From the NCBI GenBank assembly GCA_965649825.1, contig OZ287714.1, forward strand, positions 1 through 64,000: DNA of 64,000 nucleotides, in the 5' to 3' direction. This DNA is from Penicillus capitatus. Lineage: Eukaryota > Chlorophyta. Below, piece by piece: positions 9,963 to 20,260 of the stretch. Positions within the stretch are counted from its first letter, which is position 1. Every line of letters starts with the position of its first letter. The position numbers and the translations under genes are program-made. The notes beneath the pieces are model-generated. The model was given only the letters and a program-made list of their open reading frames with translations. It was not told the DNA's origin and searched no databases.

Positions 9963-10761
9963 ATGGACGGTCCGTTCTCGAGAGAACGAAATCCGTCTTT
10001 CGACTACGCCAACGACAACGGATACGGAAGGCCTCAAACGCAAAGAAAAGGATTTCGAGGAACGGAAGAAAACGCAAAAACGAAGCTTTGTATGAGGTGT
10101 TTTCGATCCGCCTGAGGGCATCCTTACCGTGTGCGATGTAGGTGGCTGGCTGGGGACTGTCGCTTCGGACCACGATGTAATTTTGCACACGGAGAGCACG
10201 AATTGCGCAAGATGCCGCCGAAACCAGGACGATACAGCCAGGATACGCGAGAAAGAGAGATAGAAAAAGAAATGGCTTCAGTAGATGCGCCTGCCTATGG
10301 CTACGGCAGAGCTTCATTCGACGGTGGATATCGAACGATGGCCCATGGTGGTTCTGTAAGTATCGCTATTCTTGTACATCATGTCAAAGAGTGATGAGGG
10401 TTTTACTGCTTAGAATATGTATCCTGATTACTACGGTGCTGCCGGTGGGGGTGGAACTGTGTATTCGAGTGGTCATGGCGGTGGCTATCATGGGCATCTG
10501 TATGCAGCTGGATCTCCAGGTATGGGCTATGGGGGTCCATCCCCAACGATGGTTCAGCCATCTGGCCCTCTGCATGTGGCTGCCGCCGCAGCCGCCACTG
10601 CACCGAGTGTCCGAGAGTATTATCCGAATGCACACTATCCAGTGATTGGCCCGAATGGATGGATCATGTATCGAGATCCGAAATCAGGCGAGCCATACTA
10701 CCACAACCATCAGTTAACCATCACACAATGGAAACGTCCGGACGAATGGCCACTCCCTTGA
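9963..10761 (+). CDS. CCCH zinc-finger and WW-domain protein
   Basis: Three exons: 9963-10096, 10142-10355, 10414-10761, with introns of 45 and 58 nt. Joining exons 1 and 2 creates a finger with spacing C-X7-C-X5-C-X3-H (CMRWLAGDCRFGPRCNFAH), which supports the splice. The middle is Gly/Tyr-rich and low in complexity (YYGAAGGGGTVYSSGHGGG). The C-terminus is a WW domain (GWIMYRDPKSGEPYYHN, then QWKRPDEW). CCCH plus WW with a Gly/Tyr-rich linker suggests an RNA-binding adaptor of splicing or 3'-end processing that contacts proline-rich partners. The exact role is unknown. Confidence 0.85.
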
Positions 10762-11843
10762 AAACTGAGTGCTGTTGGTGGGGTGCATGCATATGTGTGT
10801 GTGTCATCACAACCAAACTTGGCACGAGTCTGGCCGTTTTTGATCTGGGGCGAATTTTGATTTGTTATTCGCTGACTTGAACAGCACGACGACGACGACG
10901 ACGACTGACATATGCACGTGTCATGATGATTTCAACGCTTCTCTCTCTGTGTGTTTGTGTTTGTGTGTTTGTTTGTTTGTTGTCTTTCTTCTCAAAAACT
11001 CAGTCATTTGATCCATGCAGCCATTGTGTATGAACCGATCCTCTCTTTCTGTTGCGTTAATTAATTCCTTTGCTCAATGGAATTGGTTCCTTCGTCCGTC
11101 TGACGATTCGTGTTTTCAAGCTCATGCAAGAACAATTGTGCTTCCGTCGCTGTCCGCTAACTCATGCCCTCCAGCATGCCTGTCAGCAGACACATCTCTC
11201 GTATTTCCATTGTTTTTATATGTTTCAGTGACCAAATGGCGAGGATGGGATGCTGAGGTTTCTTCTACTAGATTACACTGACATGCTCACCAAGCTTGAA
11301 AACTTTCTTCTTTCTATGAGAGACAGACGAGGAGATTCTTGGTCTACTCCTGCACACTTGACGATCAAAATTTCACAGCTGAAACTCTGTAACCCTGATT
11401 TTGTTGTCGAAAACTACCGGACGCAATAACGGATGATGGCAGTACAGCTATGAATCAAGAAATCTGATCAAAGAACACTGTTCAGGTTGTGCTGGATGGT
11501 CCTGCACTTTGTTGCTGCTTACGATGAGATGATTGCCTGTATTCTTGGTCCATGGTTACGGAATGCATGAGGCCCTCTGATCTTTCATGAAGGGTTGGTC
11601 ACTGTGTTGTGGGAGCTCGGTCAAGCTTGGTGTCCCATTCGATGAGGGCAGTCTTTCAAATATGTTCTCTCTGAGTTAAGATACGCACGCCTCCTGATGT
11701 CATGCACCATCTTCATCCGTTCCCTGTCCTGCCGACGCGTTGCAGACATCCAAAGGCATTTGTGTAACAAAGATGAATCTGCAACCTGAAAACAAACAAA
11801 CACTCCATGCCTGCCTGCCTGCTCCCAATGCATGCCTCCGTTT
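10762..11843. other. Intergenic, with microsatellites
   Basis: About 1.1 kb with no gene I recognise. It contains a (GAC)n run near 10885-10906 and a TG/TTTG-rich run near 10945-10982. A minus frame at 11621-11833 could be a further 3' exon of MSH5 joined by a GT-AG intron, but I saw no homology to support this. Confidence 0.5.
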
Positions 11844-14800
11844 TCACGTCGATCTTAAGAATCCCTGATCATCTCCCTTAATACAGTCAAGCAACTCTGT
11901 AATAGATTCCTCCGAGCAATGATCCGTTTGAGCAAGTCGCGCAAGCCATTCGAGGCATAGATCGTGATCTCCTACACCCTCCAATCGCTCCAACGCGCAT
12001 CCCGTCTCTCGAACGGACAAAATGTGCTGGGCGCGTGAAATGACATCTGCCGGAAGCCCACAGAGTCGAGCACAGTACACCTAGGTGCTCACAACCATGG
12101 ACTGGGTATCTACCCGCCGCCACACGAGACGTACTCCATAGCTCGATGTCGTTTGACCAGGAATCAGCTTATACAGAAGGACATGTCTCTGATCGTCTTC
12201 TGAAGAGCACGGATCCATAGTCATCACCTGCATCGTCCGGTACTGGATCGTGGGACATCGATCCATCCATCCAGCTGAGAACAGTTCACTGAAATGTGTA
12301 CAGGCAAGGACTCTAGGGCTCTTCTCTTGCTGTCCCCAGTGTTCTAACATGGAACAGAGCAGACCGACGCCATCCGATGTCAGCGTGCCCTGGGACACTC
12401 ACGAAATGCAGAGAGATGTGTCACCGTTGTGTCCGCAACGACACCTTGCCGAATTCATCGATGAGCAGGAGTGATCTGGAGGTTGCTTGATGAACCATGG
12501 TGTGCATTTGTGCCAAGTCGACCATGAAAGTACTCTGATGCACTCTGGAGCGTTTTCTCTCTTGAGCTGTGCAGATTCGGGAGAAGATGCGATCAGTCAA
12601 GCCTATTTGACACGACGTGGCTGGGACAAACGATCCAATGTGTGACAGAAACACAATCAGCGCCACCTGCTTCATGTAACTGCTCTTTCCTGATGCATTT
12701 GGACCTAAGCACGGGAGTTGCGCATTTCTGCCGTCCACCTTGATACCTGTGATGATTTGGATTCGCCCATCTGCATCGGACAGTTGTGTATCGTTGGGGA
12801 TAAAGGTATCAACGACCATCTCGACCAATGGATGCCGTCCTGCAAGAGAGGCAAGATTCGACAATCGGGTGACGGTTAGAAAAGATCCGTGCCTTGTTGA
12901 ATGATGAGGTCATTGGATTCGGTCACCACAGGACGACAGTAATTCCCATCACATGCACAGATGGCCAAGGCAGTCAAGCAGTCCAGTTCGGCGCAGACAC
13001 AGGTACTCCGAAGGAGGGCAGATTTGTCATGCATCACTCGGCAAATGAGTTCGGCACATAGACTGCTCTGCATAGAAAGCAGCACGACATTCCAGACAGC
13101 AGATCACGAGCGTCGCACTTCCATGTCTTGTATCTTATGCAGCAGGTCGCCGTATCGATCATTCAGGGCATCTGTACAGTGAGCTGTGTAGTAGCTGACA
13201 GGAGAGCCGTCATCTGCAGTGCTTTCGAAGGACTGAAACGGAGAAGATGTATTGACTCTGTGCCAATAGAATGTTTTACCTGTTCATAGTCGTCCAAGAC
13301 GTCCAGGATCTCTGCTCCTAAGGGCGAGCCCATGACCTGAACCAGGTAACCCACCTGGGGAACGTAGACAATAGACCAGAGATGCTGCATCAGTCCACGG
13401 CTCAAACAACGGGGTATACGATTCAACTCCATTTCAATGGCCTGGGTGATGGGACGGTAATATGAGGATACTGGCAATTGTGTGCACCTTGGTGAGCATA
13501 TCCGGCAATCGACGGTAGATGCCCTTCATCTCATCGAGATCTCGGCAGATGCCGGGAGCGATGTACATGTGCTCATCTTCCATATCGAAATCGACGACGC
13601 TGTCAATCAGCTGAACACCTGAGAGACTTCCAAAGGTGCAGAGAGTTCATGACACGGTGCCTGTGTCTTACAGCGCGACAAGTCTTCTGTGATGTGCATT
13701 TCAAATTTTTTGACGATCCAGAGTTGACACCAGGCAGTACACCATTCTTCTCCTTCATCCGAGTACTGCATCAGCGCCTCAGCGGAAGAGATTCCGACAG
13801 GAATGCTCACTTGGTAAACAGAACCTGTGCCTAAACCCTGTACGAGCTTTGACAGCTGCAGCATCGACGCCAGACTCGATCTCAAGGCAGAAAGCAATTC
13901 GATCTTGTTGGGTGCCTGATGACACTGCAAGCTTTTCAGAATTGATGGGACGTCTTTAATCTGCAACGGCAGGCATGGTGCCAATCATCGAGGCCGGGAC
14001 ACATCGAGGTCACTTGTTTCAATGGAGCTCTGAGGGCTTTGAGGATATCTGGACGATGCGTCAAGACTTCGATGGTGTTCAACCGGTCGTTTATCATCTG
14101 CAGATTCAGTAGTGGTCTCAAAAACCATCCATACAGCAATCGCCGTCCCTAGAAAGCGAGAATCTGCGTCTTTCTTCTGTAGGATCAGGAGTGGCAGTCC
14201 AACGGCAAGTGTCAAACAACGATCCATCATTCCAAAAACGCTGAAGCCTTCTTTTGATCGGCCGATGCCGACGATCGACGGATGCATCTCTTCATGAAAG
14301 ATCTGCAGTCCATGTAAGGTTGTCACATCGATCATCAAGTATCTGCATCCAACACATAGGCATCTCTCCCTGGCACATGCCGTTCATAGAGATAGCGAAA
14401 TGCACCCGTCCAGTTTCATTTGAGAGAGATTCTGAACCTCCAGCGGCTTGCCTTCCTACACAAGTGCGTCAGATGCAGGAGACATCGAGAAATCTGAATC
14501 TGTATACGCTTTGCAAAATGTACAGCAAGGCACCGATGGCACGAATCTGTTGCGTGGCTGAGAGATTGAGTCTGGCATGAATCCAATGCATCTTGTCGCT
14601 GTCACGTATCGCATCGGGCATTGACGCAACGGTCAGGTGCTCTAACAGACGCATCCCCTATGTCCATCACCCACTCGATCTTTGTTACTCGGGCGTCCGT
14701 TTCCCACCGCATCTGTTTGAAAGAGTCCATTCTTCACTCGGCGCACCTCAGGTGGTGCATTTCGATGGATGCCGGTCGTTTTGAGGACGTCAACGAATTC

Positions 14801-15095
14801 GAGGGCAGCATTCGTGCCCACAAAAACGATGTCTGGCTGAAGGTGCATCAATGCCAGTCGTAACATCTGAAATGCCGTCGGGCCTTTGTCTTCTTCCCAT
14901 CCTTGGAACGCTACCAGCTACGTACGCACAGTACTTAAGGAACCGTCGATCTGTCTTGTCTCCGACCTCCTCCGATGCTTCGTCATACATCGCCAATCCG
15001 AGCACCCCATGCGAAAAGACGCCTGTCACATAACGCACCGTTTGCGTTGTTTCCTTTTCCCCCGGCTGAGAAGTATCGTGAGCCGTTGTCGACAT
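11844..15095 (-). CDS. MSH5: MutS homologue MSH5 (meiotic recombination)
   Basis: Minus strand, many exons. The first ATG in frame is at 15095 (MSTTAHDTSQPG). N-terminal and core blocks align with MSH5: the segment around 14340-13990 (HPSIVGIGRSKEGFSVFGMM) matches the MSH5 block before the lever domain. The ATPase region is around 12864-12421, with Walker A GPNASGKSSYMKQ, IGSFVPA, STFMVDLAQM and Walker B LLLIDEFGK. Later exons resemble the family's helix-turn-helix end. MSH5 pairs with MSH4 as a clamp that stabilises crossover intermediates and has no mismatch-repair role. It implies that this organism has meiosis or did recently. The exact C-terminus is unsure: a stop at 11844 without splicing, or a spliced end further left. 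Confidence 0.88.
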
Positions 15096-15168
15096 GAAAG
15101 CGTCACGATGCACATCATTCTCGCCCTTTTATATCGCCTCCACTGACGTGACCGATGACATTTGCGAC

Positions 15169-15321
15169 ATGGAGTCGAAAGCCCGAGCATTCAAGATAAA
15201 GTACGTCGACGGCGACCCAGATAGCATCGTGCACGTGGAACGGTCCAAATCCGTTCAGCAACTGCTGAGCGAAGTGGGCGCCGTCTGGATGCGAGCCCAT
15301 CGAAAAGTGCTGTGTGCTTAG
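15169..15321 (+). CDS. Small unidentified protein (or first exon)
   Basis: 50 codons from an ATG 73 bp from the divergent MSH5 start. The sequence is charged and protein-like (KIKYVDGDPDSIVHVERS). It could be complete or be the first exon of a longer gene running toward 15938. No family recognised. Confidence 0.35.
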   Translation: MESKARAFKIKYVDGDPDSIVHVERSKSVQQLLSEVGAVWMRAHRKVLCA

Positions 15322-15364
15322 CTCAAGGCTTCAAAAGAGGTCTCAGCAATAAAGCATATACGCC

Positions 15365-15502
15365 TTATTGCGTCTGGACAAGAGATTCTTCCAGAAACGC
15401 GAATTTCGGATATTCCTGGTGATACTCTGCATTGTATAATATCGGACTTTGCACCGCAGCATACAAGGCCATCGCCAAAGCGAAGCCGATGTCAAACGAC
15501 AT
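15365..15502 (-). CDS. Small hypothetical protein, one hydrophobic segment
   Basis: 45 codons, complete from ATG to TAA on the minus strand, beginning MSFDIGFALAMALYAAVQS and then turning acidic and aromatic (HQEYPKFAFLEES). It is one of several overlapping frames, so it may be chance. It looks more protein-like than the other frames here. It could be a small mitochondrial or plastid membrane subunit, but I cannot name it. Confidence 0.25.
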   Translation of the reverse strand: MSFDIGFALAMALYAAVQSPILYNAEYHQEYPKFAFLEESLVQTQ

Positions 15503-15587
15503 GTGACTGGGTAATATATGTTCTCACTCTTTTTAGAAGTGAGAATAAGAGTGACAGTTGGAGAGTCTGGATCCTGGAGTGGTATTG

Positions 15588-15938
15588 ATGTGGATATGCG
15601 GTTTGGCACTCGCAGCTTTCTGGACGTTATACCTGTTAAGAAAAGACGTATTCGAAGATGCCAATCTAGCACTTCTCACACTGCTGACATTGGCTTTCCT
15701 TTTTCCTTGCTTCACTCTGTATGTCTCAGGAAGCCCGACACCCCAAAGCGCGTCGAATGCTGATTATAGAGTCATTGTGGGAGGTCCGTCAGGATTCTGT
15801 GGCAGACGACAGAAACGCAAGCGTATGGTGTATGTAGGTTCTGTGCAGCACGGGGGGAATACGAGAGAATTTCATCAACCCTTAATTCATGATGCGGACA
15901 CACCCCCTAGGCCTTCGGCCCCCTTGGAGCAATCATGA
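15588..15938 (+). CDS. Small membrane protein with two hydrophobic segments
   Basis: The frame is open from about 15555; the first ATG is at 15588. The first hydrophobic stretch is ICGLALAAFWTLYLL; after a short charged loop the second is LALLTLLTLAFLFPCFTLYV. A polar, basic tail follows. A stretch ending GTGACAG at 15557 looks like an intron 3' end, so an upstream exon is likely. No family recognised. Confidence 0.45.
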   Translation: MWICGLALAAFWTLYLLRKDVFEDANLALLTLLTLAFLFPCFTLYVSGSPTPQSASNADYRVIVGGPSGFCGRRQKRKRMVYVGSVQHGGNTREFHQPLIHDADTPPRPSAPLEQS

Positions 15939-16267
15939 GCATTAGATTTGCCAAAGATGAGAAAAGTTTTCTCGCATCGTCTTGTACAGTGGTATTTTTG
16001 CGCCTGCCTGTGAAAAACGTCGCACTATTCTTTGGAGAATCCGTCTGTGACTCGTGCGAAAGTAGATGATGGATGATGGCTTCGCTATGTGTAACACCTC
16101 CTCTATGAAATGGAGAGAAGACTGCCGAAAGCCGCACGCGCATCACAGGTCAACGCATCTTGAATTTGTTATTAAGTGGTTAAGGGGGATCGTCAGGCCA
16201 CAGCCTTGAGCAACACCACTAACAGCTAAGTATCAGAATGAAATCGGCCTATCCTCTATGGGTATCT
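15939..16267. other. No recognisable gene
   Basis: About 330 bp between the two-segment membrane protein and the convergent secreted protein. Only short, unremarkable frames. Confidence 0.4.
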
Positions 16268-16735
16268 CTAAAACGATGGGCTGGACGCTTCCGCACCGGG
16301 CGCTTCGGCACTTGGGCTTGCCAACGGACCAGCCATCACATCCATATTTTGATCACAAGAACCTGCAGACCATACAGACGCGGGGTAAGAAGAGGGGGAG
16401 ATATGGAGAGAGGATGATGTCGTGCCTTCAAGGGAGAACATGAGCTCTTGTTGATAGCTCTTGGAAGTCGCGTCCGACATTTTCCCGCTCTTTAGGCAGG
16501 AGAACAGTGCTTTGCCACTGAGGGCATCCATACAGCGTCGTGTACAGAGGCTGTCTCTTTGCGTCAAGTCAATGTTTCCGTACGTACACGTTGCGCCGCC
16601 GCAATAAGTATTGTAGACAATTTGGACGCATCCGACATCGCAGACACTCATGGGAACGAGGCGCGATTCGACGGCGACGAACGTCAATGCCACGCACAAG
16701 ACGACAGCGAAACGAATGGCGGTTTTCGTATGCAT
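16268..16735 (-). CDS. Small secreted cysteine-rich protein
   Basis: About 155 residues from the first ATG (16735); intronless as read. The N-terminus is a clear signal peptide (KTAIRFAVVLCVALTFVAVES). The mature part has eight cysteines before residue 80 (CDVGC, YCGGATC, LCTRRC, SCL) and then a Ser/Pro/Ala-rich tail. The pattern fits a disulphide-bonded extracellular or vacuolar protein. I do not recognise a family and infer no function. Confidence 0.65.
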   Translation of the reverse strand: MHTKTAIRFAVVLCVALTFVAVESRLVPMSVCDVGCVQIVYNTYCGGATCTYGNIDLTQRDSLCTRRCMDALSGKALFSCLKSGKMSDATSKSYQQELMFSLEGTTSSSLHISPSSYPASVWSAGSCDQNMDVMAGPLASPSAEAPGAEASSPSF

Positions 16736-17531
16736 TGTCAACGGACAGCGATAGAATCCGCAAGGGTACAGTGCTGTCGAATAACGGAAGTCGGAAGGAA
16801 ATGGACGATAGTATCAGTTGGTTGCTGCTTGAAGAAATGAATAGTACTCAGCCTTTGTAGACGTCTGGCCAGACAGCGTTTGTCAACCGATATAACGAGC
16901 GGTTTTGGTCGAGTCTTTCGGTACAGACGGTCGAGAGTATCGCCCTGAATCCAACGGTTATCGCAAAGGCATCCCGACGGGGACGCGGGCTGCCGCGGAT
17001 GATTCGTCCAGAAGACATGCAACGTCTTGCCTCGTGAATACGTCGTCGAGGCAATGACGGAGAATGCATCGAGGCGTTTCACGCGGGAGGAGGTGTCGGT
17101 TGGCCGTGACAAGGCTCCGCGCCTTCGAGCTTGGCTGAACCGCCACAGGATCGACGGATAGGTTCGTGGCTTCGTCGGTCGAAGGCGAACGTCGACGCGA
17201 TGGTTAGAACGCAGGACCGTATGAGCCTCGGTTACCTAGGTACCCCCAAAGCAGTACGACCCACCACAGTCCAATCACCGTCGTTGCTGACGTTCTCGAT
17301 ATCTCCCGAAACGTCACTACTCCCATACCCACGCCACCGTGTCTCGTAGCTTTGCTCGCAGACGTGTCGTGTGGAGAGCCCGTGTGCAAAAAATGCTGTC
17401 TAGGCAGTATACGATTTCGAGGTATGTTGCGTTGGTCTTGTGCTATATCGATGCGTTCGTTCGTCTCTGATCATCTTGATCTCGAGCATTCGTCGAATTG
17501 CGTCAACCGAACTGGTGTCGTTTGCAGTATC
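16736..17531. other. No confident gene
   Basis: About 800 bp with several 60-125-codon frames on both strands (for example minus 16738-17112, basic) but no motif, signal or clean splice joins. Possibly an unrecognised spliced gene. Confidence 0.4.
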
Positions 17532-18133
17532 ATGGCGCCGAAAGGGGACGACGACAGCGAAGTCGAGACCCCGCATTTCTCAGCGATGCGTCTGATGGGG
17601 CACATACTGACCAAAGGCGTCCAGGCCGGTTCGGTCGTGGGAGGGGCACTGCTCCTCCCTGCACTGTATTGCTATAATTCGCACGTCGAGACGAAAAAAC
17701 TGACGAAACTTGTGACCTATACCCTGGCTGGAGGGGTAGCGCTCTCAGGTGTGTCTCAGCCAACACGCTCGTCGTCTGGATATCGCTCACCTTCGTGGTG
17801 CAGGAACCCTGGGAGTGGCGAAGTTTGTATCTATGGACATTGATGGTGTACAAGAACGTGCTTATCGTATCAAGCACAATGCCTCTCAGAATCGCCTCGA
17901 TCGAATGAATACCATATTTGGGCTGTTCGGTGCAGGTGTGAGAATTTGTGTGAGATGATGATCTGTGCGTATGTGTGGCTGTAGGAGCGATGGGTTTGAT
18001 TCGCGGTCCAGATGCATACTCTATTCTTTCTGGATTCTCATTAGGTACAGCGGCGGCCGTTTTAGCACACTTCATTACAACAGACCACAAAACAGACGTT
18101 GGCAAGATTGTTCACGAACTCAGAACGACCTAG
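17532..18133 (+). CDS. Small conserved membrane protein (possibly DUF1757)
   Basis: Three exons: 17532-17748, 17804-17935, 17985-18133. Introns are 55 and 49 nt, with in-phase GT-AG joins. About 165 residues. Alternating hydrophobic segments (AGSVVGGALLLPALYCY, LVTYTLAGGVALS, DAYSILSGFSLGTAAAVLAHF) separated by charged loops, with Gly-rich turns around RMNTIFGLFGAG and AMGLIRG. The layout recalls the DUF1757 family of small protist and plant proteins of unknown function, but that assignment is from memory. Probably a mitochondrial or plastid membrane protein. Confidence 0.65.
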
Positions 18134-18756
18134 ATTGAACCCTCGTTCCAGCACAGCCACAGTCAAGCAGTCCTTCTCAGGAAGGTGAAGGGAAGCTCTC
18201 TTGATGTTGATCAAAACGACAGGATGGTGATGACGCATCCATCATGTTCCATGCACGAGGATGGCGTTTTCATGACTTAAATTTGAATACCGTCGCACAA
18301 CTCGTAGAGTCTCAGATGTCGTTTGTTTGTTTTTGAGACAAGGAACTAAAAAGAGCTTAACTCCGAACGCATTTCAGCAGTTCCGGTTTATTGTGGAATG
18401 AAGTGATGCGTTTCAGAGTCATCTAAGTGTCCATACAACGAGGACAAGGGCAAAAGTAGGGACAATAATAATAGGGACAACAACAACAACAACCACAATC
18501 AACATCGACAGGGATAAAGACAACAACACAGAAACGATCATCTAATCCACAAGTCTGCCAATCTGGGTGGGATCCGTGCCTGGGCAGAATCGTATCAGAG
18601 GCACAAATAAGGCCGGTCATCGCAATGCATGAGCTCTTTCAGTACAGATGACAGTGGGTGTGGTATTACAAAAAGCCGACATTACATAGCATGAGTGATG
18701 GATAATAGGTCTCACACAAATATCTGTACGTTCTCCAGCAGCACGTCTCAGTTCCC
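18134..18756. other. Intergenic, with a short CAA repeat
   Basis: About 620 bp. Near 18460-18500 it holds AATAATAATAGGGACAA and a (CAA)n run, which create an artificial Cys-rich minus frame. Otherwise nothing recognised; probably the 3' regions of two convergent genes. Confidence 0.5.
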
Positions 18757-19962
18757 TTATGCCGTTTCTGGTGGCGGTGATGACGGGGTTGGCAATGGCA
18801 CTCTTGCATGAGGCGCCGTTTCTGGTGGCGACGTTGTTAACGGCGATTCGGCATCGAAAACAGTAATCAGGCATGTCATGTTGTCACATCCGACCCCTCT
18901 CGTCAGCTTAGGATCCATTGCCAGGCATCGATCCAGCAACTCCGCCGAAATCTCCGAAACGCCTTTGTTCTCTTTCAGTCCACTGAGAACAAAGTCCACG
19001 ACTTGTTGATTGTCCATGACATCCCACACTCCATCGCATGCCAAGATAAAGAACCGATCATCTGGCTGGATCGTGAACGTTGTCACATCGGGCTCGGCAG
19101 TAATGATTTGATCCTTTGGCATCAGTTCTGCATTGCACTTGTATCGCAAGTCCCCGATCGCACGGGACAGATTCAGATTACCATTCACACGACACATTCC
19201 AGCAATATCGCTCAGAAATCCACCAGCCGCTTCGATGCGGGTTCGCTCAGCATCTAAGCTCGGTTTATGATCTTGTGACAGCGCCACAGCTCTGGCCCCA
19301 CGGCAGAGGACGCCTCGTGAGTCTCCTGCATTGGCCACATAGAGTTCATTTCCTTTGAGAACAGCCACGATGGCCGTTGCTCCTGCCTGAACCAACGAAT
19401 CCATTTGACTCATTTGATCGATCTGATCATTTGATGACGATGAATCGCTTCCGTTTGAGTAATCATCGTTCCCTCCACTGCCATCTGAGGCAAACATCAG
19501 TTTTCGTACCAGGTCTAATTGCTTCAGGACGGATTCTGCTGCATTGTTGCCATTGGGTGAATCTCCGCTCTCGTCTGTTCTTTCTTCTGTCTCTCCGTTC
19601 GTTGCCTCGCCGCTCATGCGCATCTCTTCGAGTTCTGTTTTGAAAGTTTCTTCCTTTAGCATCTCATCCATGCGATGGAAGACACGAATCAAAGCCGATT
19701 CTATATTCTCAGGAAACCCTTCGATGCTGGGAAACTCCGATGGTAAGTATTTTTCGCAAAAACGTGCCACTTCGCAGCCGCCGTGGCCGTCAAAGACGCC
19801 AAAAACGGTGATATCTGGATGTTTTTCCGATACATGTACGAAATGGGCGTCTTCCATATTACGACGCCAGCCTTGCATAGCTGAGCCTCCATAGCGAACG
19901 CCCCTCGTTGCGCCGTCGAAGGACTGTTTGTCTGTCACGGGGGCTGAGAGATAGGCGCCCAT
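18757..19962 (-). CDS. PP2C-type protein phosphatase, PPM1G-like
   Basis: 401 residues, intronless, unlike most neighbours. I chose the ATG at 19962 because it gives MGAYLSAPVTDK, a standard N-myristoylation start and nearly the start of PPM1G. PP2C motifs are present: AMQGWRRNMEDAH, VFGVFDGHGG, VANAGDSRG, LNLSRAIGD, ILACDGVWDV, GVGCDNMTC. The metal-binding aspartates are intact. Between FDGHGG and NAGDSR lies a Ser/Asn/Asp-rich insert (about residues 130-200), placed like the acidic insert of PPM1G. A Mg/Mn-dependent Ser/Thr phosphatase; PPM1G acts in the nucleus on splicing factors and histones. The tail is Pro/Thr-rich. Confidence 0.93.
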   Translation of the reverse strand: MGAYLSAPVTDKQSFDGATRGVRYGGSAMQGWRRNMEDAHFVHVSEKHPDITVFGVFDGHGGCEVARFCEKYLPSEFPSIEGFPENIESALIRVFHRMDEMLKEETFKTELEEMRMSGEATNGETEERTDESGDSPNGNNAAESVLKQLDLVRKLMFASDGSGGNDDYSNGSDSSSSNDQIDQMSQMDSLVQAGATAIVAVLKGNELYVANAGDSRGVLCRGARAVALSQDHKPSLDAERTRIEAAGGFLSDIAGMCRVNGNLNLSRAIGDLRYKCNAELMPKDQIITAEPDVTTFTIQPDDRFFILACDGVWDVMDNQQVVDFVLSGLKENKGVSEISAELLDRCLAMDPKLTRGVGCDNMTCLITVFDAESPLTTSPPETAPHARVPLPTPSSPPPETA

Positions 19963-20260
19963 GCGAACGGGAACCAAGAAAAAAGAAACGCAGAAGCGAT
20001 GTTCGACACGATGCTGCACACACTGGCGAAGTTGACGAAAACACAATCGTCGTACAGACGGCAAAAATGGCTCCTGTTGAGCCCGAATCGATTTCATCTG
20101 TCATTATAGACATTAAGTATGTCAATCACCACAAACAAGATACAACCGACGTCTAGCATGACGCATCGAAGCCCATGGACAATATTCCATGTCATATAGG
20201 GACTGGATGGATGCAAGGATGATATGAGGAGGCATCCCGATATCGATCCTCTCGCCACGA

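Noticed and set aside
11621-11833. Minus frame that could be the last MSH5 exon
   Set aside because: A GT-AG join exists but gives a different frame from this ORF, and there is no similarity to MSH5 ends.
18423-18620. Minus ORF with a CCCCC run
   Set aside because: Produced by the (CAA)n-type repeat read backwards; no signal peptide or spacing typical of Cys-rich proteins.
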